A stretch of DNA of 64,000 nucleotides from Haemonchus contortus (Eukaryota > Nematoda > Chromadorea > Rhabditida > Trichostrongylidae): contig LS997562.1 of assembly GCA_000469685.2 (NCBI GenBank), forward strand, positions 11,077,014-11,141,013. Reading direction: 5' to 3'. Of the stretch, positions 54,835 through 64,000 are shown in pieces; position 1 is the stretch's first letter, and each line of letters starts with the position of its first letter. The notes under the pieces are model-generated. The model was not told the DNA's origin and ran no database searches. It saw nothing but the letters and a program-made list of their open reading frames with translations. The position numbers and the translations under genes are program-made.

Positions 54835-57800
54835 TCATGAAAAAGTAACTACACTACTGGAATATGAGAGGAGCAACTGCCTTTCATTGGAGTTCTTTCC
54901 TGGAACGAGAGAATCAGCAAAGAGTTCTGCGGTCTTTCCGAACTCTTCGACACCATTGATCTGATGCAGAAGGCAAAATAAGCCGGCTATGAAGGTTCGT
55001 CCGCAAATCGAGTCCTTTCGGGTACCTGAACAGATGTCATATAGGAGGCAAGGTGAGCACGACAAGAGAAGCAATTTTCTGAACGCACGAGCCCTTAAAT
55101 GAACAAAGGCTTCTGGAAATCATTCTCTAAACACTAACCGTTCAATTTGGACATGGAGACGTACAACGTCAGCAGCAGATATACAACCGCATTGGACGGC
55201 ACTGTCACTTTCGTCTTATACAGTGCCAGCGAAGGTGTACATAAACCACAGTCTCGCAATAAATTAACCAAAGGGGCCACGTCAGATGGGACCCCATCTG
55301 GAGACGATACGAGGAACCTAGAAGAATTTGCGATTATTGATAAACAAGATGATGATGGATTATCGTAAAAAAAAGAAGGGAGCGTTCAAAAAGATAAAGT
55401 GGTAACTACCGATCGCAAGCGGAGAGAACCGAGAACAAAGGCGCCGCATGCAGCTGGCAATGTTGCTTTTTCGACTGGCACAACATTATAAGAAGGAGAA
55501 GAAGCTGTCCAACCTAAATTACATGTATTCGGCACTGCTATCACATAATATAACCCTGATAAACTGGAGTTGAAGTTAAGGAAAGAAAGTAAAGGAAAGG
55601 TAGGAAATGCAGTTGAGTTGGAACAAGCTTCACGCAAAAGAAAGTACTGCATACTCCTGTAAAGTTTCGGATACAGCACTATGAAAGGGTGCATTCAGAC
55701 TCCACCTAACACTCAGAAAAAAACGGAAGACACTCTCCGATAGTCTAATACTCGTTCAGTTCAACCCACACTCTTCGAGAAGAGGCTGCGTTTGTGTTCA
55801 GGAAAAATCACTATACCTTTGCAACCATGCGAGGAAGCATCGAGTTTCCTTGAACTTGACGAAGAAGCTGATCATATTGGCTAGACTGCATGAAACTTTC
55901 GGTAAATGTGAAAGAACCGACAGAGTTGGAAATGGTGCTCAGAAGTTTGAACATATCTGAATAAAAGTTCCTATTAACTAACGATCGAATATCACCCTAA
56001 TGCAAGGAAAGGGTGTCTCGACGTAGAAGGATTACTATACCCACCATTTATGCCATTTTGAATGTCATGATTCAGAACAGTTCGCAACGAGTTAATCGCA
56101 ATAGAAGGAATCCATTTCTAAATAATATGGCCGATTCACAAAACTTTCGAGCCAAATGAACAAATGCATGCTCCAGAAGTGAAACGTACTTCAATCAAAT
56201 CGATCATTTTCGAAGACAGTACATCCTTTTTAGCCTTCACATCACGCCATGTCATACTACTTTCCATGTAATGGCTGCAGCTAAAGAGATAATTACTTAG
56301 AAAAGCGAAATTCAAAATAGGTAAATCATGGAACCTACAATGGATCAGAATGTTTCAACATCAAGTTGAAAATAAGGGTTAGAGCAGGCACCGCGCTAGC
56401 TGCCTTTCCGCTCGATTGCTGAAAGCAAAGTGATACACAGTTGCAATTTATTTATTTACCAGTGAGCTACGCACGCTCATGCGTGCACCACATGTCCATA
56501 ACCGCTCATCTACGATCTTACTCGAGAAGGCAGTAAAACATTTTAATGGTTCGTATAAACGACACTGCTTCAACCGAAATCCCCCTTGAGCTTCATTTCT
56601 GAAAATCGCGCAATAGAGTTAAGCACTCAAGAGCAAATCACCCTTGCAAGAGCGTAGCTGACATTACATTTATATTGAAGATGTTCTAGTTTGAAATTGC
56701 GATCGGGGATGAAGTGCAGAAAAGCACCGACTTGTACTTCGGCCGGCCACCGCAAGTCATTGCATAGGCCACATACGCATTCAATACGCCACTACGAATT
56801 TGAATGGAAGCCGAGTGCATGGGTGCATCCCTCTGACGGGTTGATTAACGCCCCAGACATTATTTAATTGCGCATCAGAGATATAATGGAAAACGGTCAG
56901 CAGAGTGTTCGATGATGCCTGTTACCAACAGATGTCCATGTAAAACGTTTCCTACCCTAAATTCTCTCTTCTCTAAATGAACTGGTTAGCGTGTGATCTG
57001 CTTCCCCACCGCGCTCTTGTGATCTCCACGCTCTTGATCGTGCCTACGTGACTTTTGCGAGGACACAAAAACGGGCATACAAACGGACACACGAAGTTAG
57101 CGATTTATATATATAGAAGATTTATCCGTGTGGTCGCCGGGGCATTCGTCCTTCTTATTATTTCAATCGTCAGGCAGAATTCGATAGTACATTTAGGGTC
57201 AGCGCAAACATTTTGCGCTAGCAACACCCCAGACGTTCCATACGTTTCGCGGTTCAGCTGTCTCTTTTTGAAATATGTAATACATGTTGTCAAAATCTGG
57301 TAAGTATATCTTACTGGTGTCAATCCTCTCTCCATCAAGTCCCTGGCCGTCCGCCGAAGGATAGCATCCACCTCTTCTCGCCACATGTCATGCCCATTGA
57401 CATCAACATGTTCGCACATATAGATGAAACCACGTTGAAAGGGATGGAGGTTCAGTGAAAGGATTCTCAGCACGTCTGTAAAAGGTGTAAATCGTCAGCC
57501 ACAGCTACTCTTAGGTGTATGCAGAGCCTAACCTTCGAGAGAAGAATTTTTGTCCAACAAGGCTAATAAGGAAGGGAGCTCCAAAGCGAGTTCACGACGG
57601 ATTCCTTCCTCGAGCAGTTCCTTGAAAAACATCCCATCAGCGGTTCAGAGCGATGGAGGTTTGCAGAAACTCACCTTTGGGTTTATGCTGATCACGCCCA
57701 CTTTCTTGAGTGCCATTCTGGATACACCGAGGCTAAGGTTAGAAATCGTGTATGTAGATTCGGCAAGGTGAAAGTTATCATCAAAGTCTGCCATCTCCCT

Positions 57801-60800
57801 TGCCTGGAAAGGGAAAGACATGCAAGATTTGACCACCAACGTAGACAGTTGACCAAAAATAAATAGGAGGGCACTTTTCACGCCAAGCAAGCCTATTATA
57901 TGACAAGAATAGGCACGTCCATCACATACATAGCTCATTGGAAGAAGGGTTGATCAACAATGAACAAAGCACTGCTTTACCAAAAATAAGTTTTTCTGTG
58001 CAGTCCCCTTATTAGAGTGAGGTTGAAGCTGAACAATACAGTAAGTCATTTGTTGCACTTTATCATCCCTCTAAAGGGGAGTACCGCAGTAGCTTCGAAT
58101 TCAAGAGAAAAAGCAAAAAACAATGCTGATGCTGTAAAAGTGCGAGGTCAACTTCCAGGCCAATATGGAGGTGAGGGATCATTTTCTTGATAACATGCCT
58201 TTCATCACTACTCAGGAAATGGGAGTAATAACACTGCTAGCATCTTTTCAAGATGCCAGTGTCTATGTGTGAAACTCACGGCACTTTTGTCCAAAATAGG
58301 GTCCCATTGCCGTTGCAAAGCTGGACACAACGTAGTCTTCAAGACCAGAAATAACTTATTCGGGATGGTCTGGAGAATAGTGCGAAGACGTCGTTCCAAA
58401 TGGTACGAATAAGCTCGACCAATCAGGCTAAATCGCATTCTGGTAGAACAGCTTCTAGCGAACAACTTCTCGAGTTGAGACTCACTTTTTCCTTTCGTCA
58501 CTGAATCGATCGCACAAAGTAGAAATCGAAAGCGATAGCTTGAAGAAAAGTGCGCGAACAACGTTAACATTAGACGACTCCAGTATCCTGCGTTGTATCC
58601 GAGGTGTCCAATCGTCTTAAGAAAGCACTCTCATTTCAATGCCTATACATGCTCATAATAAACTACAGGTATTACCAAAACAATTTTACCCAAAATAGGC
58701 CACAAATACGAAGGATCTGCGTAACGCTGTGCTTGACGCTCGTCTTCCTCGCGCACGTTGTACAATGCAGAAAGGCAGTCTAACTGCGTCTCCAGTCTTT
58801 GCAAATGCTGTGCCAATGCAAGATTTCTGCTCAGATCATGCATTTCTCCAACCTAAATACCGGAGCTTTACAAAAACTGCTGGAGAAACTTTAAAAGGAA
58901 CAACAAGTGCAGAGGTGAGATCACTCAGATCTTCGTGCCCTACCCTGAGTAACGAAAGACACTGATCAAATTGTCCAATACCATACTTTCGGTACAATCG
59001 ACTTCACCAAAAAGAAGACCATGTAAGCCAACCTGAGCTATTCTTCTCTTCACTTGGATGACAAATTCACCATTCCTTCTGTTTTCGAGATCTAACTCTT
59101 CCAATGTTTTCTTCATTAGCAGGAACCAGTCATGCAGTTTTGCTAAAATCGTACTTCTTTCAAAGTGAATTCTTTGACTAGTGGCAAAAACAAGTCATCT
59201 GATAAAAAAAAGCACCGATTTTCCACTCCACAACCTCACAACCTTTGTTAACTAAAATATTGGAATATAGAAATGGCAGCGCTTTGTTCTAGAACGAAAA
59301 AGAAAATGTACAACATGTTCCCAGAATTCTCTGAATGCTGGATGTCTGCAAAAGAAGACTGAAACATCTCACTCTGTCTATCCTTGTTCAAAGAGCCGAA
59401 GTCCTGGGAAAACAATTGAGCCATTTCAGTTATAACTGCGCAGGCAGCCCCAGTGAACTTTTGTATGTTCTCTTTCTTGTTACGTAGACATTCCTTGTAA
59501 GCCTGAAATACGTTCCATGTTACCTCGAAACTTCATTTTTAATAGCAGATAAATCACCATGAAGAAATCCATTTCGAAATTCGACGCTCGCAGGAGTAGT
59601 ACGAGTGCTTGAGCATCGAACTGTGGGTAAATATCAATGGCTTGCACATAAGATGATGCCTTTTTAGTTGTTGTCTTAGCTGAAAACTGGGCTGAATTCA
59701 GCAACAATCCCAATCTTGTCGCACAAGTACTGCTACACAAAAGGGGTTATTGCGAGAGCACAGAATCTTTTACAGTGGGCAATGTGTTGTGATCAATCCA
59801 AAGTTACGAACATGCAATTATCTTTTTTTTTTAGAGAGAAGGAAGAGATAATATGATTAGTCAAAGCCGAACGTAGAACTCACAAGTGTGAAGAATTAAC
59901 CATCTTAAAGATGAGTTATACTGCGAAATCAGACGGATATGAGCGTCGAAGTCATTAGGTGAAATTTTACCCTAAACCAAAATTGTTAAGACTTATGAGC
60001 ATTGGAGGAACTTGAACTGAAGTGAACATGAGACTTACCTGTGGAATGCTAAGCTTTCCCAGTGCATTGTAATGATAGGATGCCATACTTTTTGCCTTAT
60101 TTAAATCCACTTGATTAGTAATCGCTGTCAACGCAGCTCGATATGACTGCCAGTAATCCAACAGATTTACATTCAAACCAAGTCCAAGTTGTATAACCTA
60201 AATTAGGAAGCTTAGAATTGGAAACTTGTTAAACGAAGACACCTACCCATTCGTCACGGAAGAAGTCTTCTACAATCTGCCGCATTTTTATAGTGTCGTT
60301 CTTGAGTGTAGACGATTTGAACACCAGGCACATGAAAACCCATTTGATCAGTGTACTTCTATCCACATACAACTTTCCGAAATCATTCGTCCCCTGAAAA
60401 TTAGGCATGAACTTTCCACTTTCTGGTCTAAGCCCTCAAGCGTATCCAATTCAATGAACTTGACCCAACAAATATTGCAGAGGAATAGGAGGAGACATTG
60501 AATCCAACCAGTTGAAGTCCAGTTAGTCAGATAATGGATACAAAAGAAAGAAAAGAATAAAAGGGCAGTGATAAAATATGTGCAAAACTGAATTTGTAAA
60601 TTAGGGCAAACGTGACCACAACACGCTGGGAATAATGTCTCATTTTCTTTTCCTAGGTGTATAGTTCTTGGAAGGACTGATGCTTCAAGAACAGATTCAG
60701 AAAGCCAAACACAAAGCCTGTGCAAACAAATGATAGTCAAGGATCTTTGATATGTATATGAGCATGGTCAGCCAAGAGTCAAGTGGACTTTCGAAACGAA

Positions 60801-62473
60801 ATCCGAAACAAGGATAGTACAAAAAACATTTAAAAAGAATCAGAAATATTCGAAATGGTCTGATACCCACCTCCCTATGAATGGTTTCACAGCAGGAAAG
60901 GCATTTTTCAACAAAGGATTCACTGAGCTTCAGCCGACTGAAAGAGGGCAAAAAGTAGCAACTTAGAGACTAATTTAGATTCAACTAAAGAAGGCAACAC
61001 ACTCGAAAAGGTAACTAGGTTCCGAACTCGTAGGATGCATTCGCAGAAAGTCGGCCAAAAATTCCACATTCCGGCGCTCATCGCTGAAAAATTTGCAATT
61101 TGAAGTTTGAAGACAAAATTGAGTGAGGAAAGCAAACCTATTTCTGTAAATAGCCACATAGATACGCTCTCTGACTGGGCCGGGCAAGAAGTTTTCAATG
61201 TACATTAAGACCATTCCTATATGGAACAGTATATCCACATCCATTAGGTCCAAATAGGAAATACCAACCCTTTCGTTACCAACCTGATCGCAATAACTGA
61301 AACATCACCACAATAGTGTGAAATTGATAAAGTTAACTCTCAGAAGAACTTAATTCTCAGTGCGTCCTTTTTCATAAGCAATCTTATTCACTCTCATATT
61401 TTGCCTAACCAAAGTCACGGTTGACAAAAAAGAAAAGCGTTTTCGTATCGGACGGCAGCCCTCTTTTCTATGTGGGCTGAGAAGTCAAAGAAGCCTTCGA
61501 TGAAACGATCATTAAAAAAGTGAAACTTACTCTTTTAGGCTGCACAGAAAGTTGGCAAATGCCTGAAAAAGTGCAGAAAACCGAGTAATAAGGTCGCCGT
61601 AGGCATTGTAGAAACTGTCTTGAAGTTCCTGAAAGGCTCAACATGAAAAATTGGTCTTTCTCAGATATATGACTTGTTTAAAAATGATATCCAAGAGTTG
61701 TGAAAATAGTTCGACTCCAATTTCACTCTCACTTAACATGGAGTTCCTCGGAGTTCCTCAGCGGCTCAAACTGATGCGAGTTAGCCGTTGTACTCAGCTG
61801 TGACCAATGGCAGTGAACTCGATAATAGCTGCGATTCACATGAGCTCATTAATGGTGTTTAAATGGTCCAATCCTTTAACTTGATAAGATTGTTCGAAAC
61901 AACTATTCGAAACCGTATAGAATACGTTTCAAAGTGAAATAATGCAACTCTCCAGGAGTCACTCACGAAAATTTCATGAGGCTCACTCAGCTCGCAGCTA
62001 CCTTGTGATTCTGTCCTGCGAACAGAGCGAGCTATGAATTTGGGTCGGGATGGGCGCGCAATTTGTGAATGCGTCTCAATAAACAGCCCAAACAACTCCC
62101 AGCATGTGTAGCAGTCTGACTGCTCACAAGGATTTACCGTTGGAACAGTGAAATGCAATAGGAGAAAAATAAAGTGACTGTTGTGTCTTATAAAGGAGAA
62201 GAATGAACTGGACTGTTGAAGAACCATGTACAGGCAAAAAAGAAAGTGACATACCTCACTCTCTTCAATGACTTTTTCATACTGAGCCGTTCGAGTAAAG
62301 TAGCTGAAGTCGAGAATCAATAGTTTGTATTTCGAGGATGACGGATCCAGGAAATCCTGAGGAATGAATCCGGTCAACCTAACAATCTCCGCAAGAATAC
62401 AGTTCGCCTCCTCTCGGACATTTGTAAGAAAGGATTCACTGGCCGTAGAAGTCATAGTGCTTAGGCCGAACAT
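54835..62473 (-). CDS. WASHC5: Strumpellin, WASH complex subunit 5
   Basis: A gene of many small exons. Secure exons: 62255-62473 (MFGLSTMTSTAS..., ILAEIVRLTGFIPQDF, DFSYF), 61531-61628, 61138-61296 (LPGPVRERIYVAIYRN), 61003-61083, 60871-60937, 60039-60197 (NVNLLDYWQSYRAALTAI) and 57315-57475 (HPFQRGFIYMCEHVDVNG, MWREEVDAI). Further exons: near 60247-60300 (MRQIVEDFFRDEW), 59030-59170, 58690-58850, 58270-58450 (RRLRTILQTIPNKLF), 57650-57800, 57535-57630 (EEGIRRELALELPSLL), 56180-56390, 55140-55370 and about 54835-55070. Order and content match strumpellin from end to end. It is a scaffold in the WASH complex, which drives Arp2/3 actin branching on endosomes. Boundaries of the middle and last exons are approximate, and the C-terminus is the least sure. 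Confidence 0.85.
56725..56855 (-). repeat. Dispersed repeat in a strumpellin intron (copy of 27645-27800)
   Basis: The complement of this segment matches 27645-27800 over about 125 bp with scattered differences: GCGTATGTGGCCTAT, CGTAGTGGC and CTTCCATTCA words are in the same order. The copy lies in the large intron between exons near 56.4 and 57.3 kb. Confidence 0.7.
57000..57120 (+). repeat. Dispersed repeat, related to 33250-33370
   Basis: CGTGCCTACGTGACTTT followed by GCATACAAACGGACACACG and AAGTTAGCGATTTATA matches 33290-33370 in the same orientation. It lies in the same strumpellin intron as the repeat at 56725. Confidence 0.6.
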
Positions 62474-64000
62474 ACCTAAACATAGCAGATTCTATGAAAC
62501 TTTTAACAAGATTCTAGGCATTCGATATCTTGTGCCAAAGGCCACATGGTAAGGCGAAAACAATGGTTTCCGAAATGAAAACAGTCTAAGAGAATAATGA
62601 AAGCTGAAACTTGCAGTTTAAGTGGTCTAAGTTCAAAGGGCTAACAGTTGACCACAAAAATAAGGTGGGATTAGGCTGGAGCAACCGTAACTCAGCAGTC
62701 TAGTTGATTGACTGTAAATCAAAATCAACTCAGTGGTGTGAAAGTGGGTGCTTGGCTTTCTGGATAGATTTCCTACTTTCCTACTGGTTTTTAGCGATCA
62801 ATCCGTGAATTTAAACCTAAAAGTCTTTTTCATGTCGCTTTTGTAGGCAATCTTCATTTCTTCAATACGTAAAGTGCAATAATAAGTGTCATTACTGCTC
62901 AAACACTGAATGAGTGAAGATGAGAGTCGAGTCGAAGTGGGCGATATGAGAGTTACAAGCGAAGTAAAGGGACGTGCTGATACCGTCCCATAGTAAACAA
63001 CAAAGTACTGTACTGTTCACGCTCGACATTCCTTTGTTACGCATTTCCCCACTTTCCCTGCAGGCCATCAAACGAAAAAAATCGCTTTTTTAGTCAGGAA
63101 ACCAATTTGAGCACATTAAGTGGTGTTAAAATCACGGTGTAACCTTTGACCTACTCCCAGTATCAGCTTAGCGAATATCATAGGGGTTGAGGTGCAATAC
63201 ATACGGCACATTTTAAACGACGCCGACTTTTGAATGCGTGTTGTTGCTTCTGGTTGCTCTTTATATTTGGGAAACTATTTTCAACTAATTAGAATAGTCC
63301 TGTCCTAATGTCAGGCATTATCTTTAAGTGTTGGGAGGTTTCATGCCTTTCTGACTGTATAGTAGTACCCACTGGTCATAGATTTACGGTCTTTCTTCAT
63401 CTCTATTACTCTTCACGTCTTCTACCACTTTAACGAGGTGTTTCTCGAGTCTACGTCTTCCCCGTAGCAAATTAATTCATAGCAAATTCGAATACTTTGT
63501 TATAAAGTGCCGTTGTTTTAGTCGTGATTATGAAGCCCTCACCAAGGTAATACAGATTTTTTTTACTTACGTTTCGGCCTTATCGTCATCGTCAGAGCCT
63601 TATTTGTAAAGTAGTAGACCGCTTGTGCGTTCTATTCACTTTTTTATTCTCGTCTGCTCCCCATAATTGCTTATAATCCTAATTGAATCACTGCCGACCA
63701 GCGGTCTCTTTCTCAATATGAAAACAATAATATCTCAATATTATTAATGTGAAAGCATACTTCTTGTGGAAATCCTGGATGAAGGGCTTTAGTTGTTATA
63801 TGATACTATGTCATATAACATTCCGATAAGTGGTTGAAGTTTCGCAATGGTCAATGCTGCTATTCGTTGCCATGGTCGAACAACAACAACCTGGGAGGAA
63901 GGGCTCCCAGTATTTGTCACGTATTCAATACTTTCGCACTTTTGCCATTCTCTTTTCTGGACAGCTGTTTAGTACATATTCCTTTTCATATTCCCGTACC
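62474..64000. other. Upstream of strumpellin, no gene seen
   Basis: A TTTAG acceptor lies 2 bp before the strumpellin ATG, suggesting trans-splicing or a 5' UTR exon further up. 63570-63600 contains TACGTTTCGGCCTTATCGTC followed by ATCGTCAGAGCC, which looks like part of a dispersed element but has no second copy in the window. No other feature is supported. Confidence 0.45.

Noticed and set aside
1..64000. CRISPR array, bacterial operons or integrated virus
   Set aside because: No repeat-spacer pattern, no Shine-Dalgarno-led gene strings and no viral hallmark gene were seen; introns and promoters are eukaryotic.

Overview
The window looks like nuclear DNA of a clade V (rhabditid) nematode, probably a strongylid such as a hookworm relative. 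The evidence is: genes with many small exons and introns of about 50-80 bp, TTTCAG-type acceptors, an innexin, a nematode-type small heat-shock protein (sHSP) array, many short inverted-repeat elements and a mariner copy. The species call is inference; no search was run.

1-27.4 kb: an array of alpha-crystallin (HSP-16/HSP-20-like) genes in head-to-head pairs. Each pair has one class A gene (N-terminus MSLCILP or MSICILP) and one class B gene (N-terminus MVLWPVARLTDR) sharing a roughly 400 bp two-way promoter with heat-shock elements, GC boxes, a forkhead-like run and a TATA box at each end. I name them in order: B1(-, cut by the window edge)/A1(+), B2(-)/A2(+), lone diverged A3(-), A4(-)/B3(+), pseudogene psiA(-), A5(-, frameshifted)/B4(+), A6(-)/B5(+), pseudogene psiB(-), A7(-)/B6(+). 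Pair order flips between A2 and A4. All have three coding exons with the same two intron sites, so A and B share an ancestor. Foldback and MITE-like elements lie between pairs, the largest a 3.2 kb inverted repeat at 2242-5471.

27.4-48.8 kb: gene-poor. It holds a minus-strand gene for a one-pass membrane protein with a proline-rich middle and lysine-rich tail (28.4-30.0 kb), a plus-strand lysine-rich protein gene (31.6-32.7 kb), a 127 bp tandem repeat (33.8-34.8 kb), a MITE at 38.5 kb, a broken mariner with intact ends (39.6-40.9 kb) and a small four-cysteine gene (45.1-46.1 kb).

48.8-62.5 kb: two conserved minus-strand genes. One is an innexin, resolved to 11 exons and 452 aa. The other is the strumpellin subunit of the WASH complex (many exons, last exons less sure). 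62.5-64 kb shows no gene.

The main interest is the sHSP array, where every stage of gene birth, conversion and decay can be seen side by side with a conserved bidirectional heat-shock promoter.
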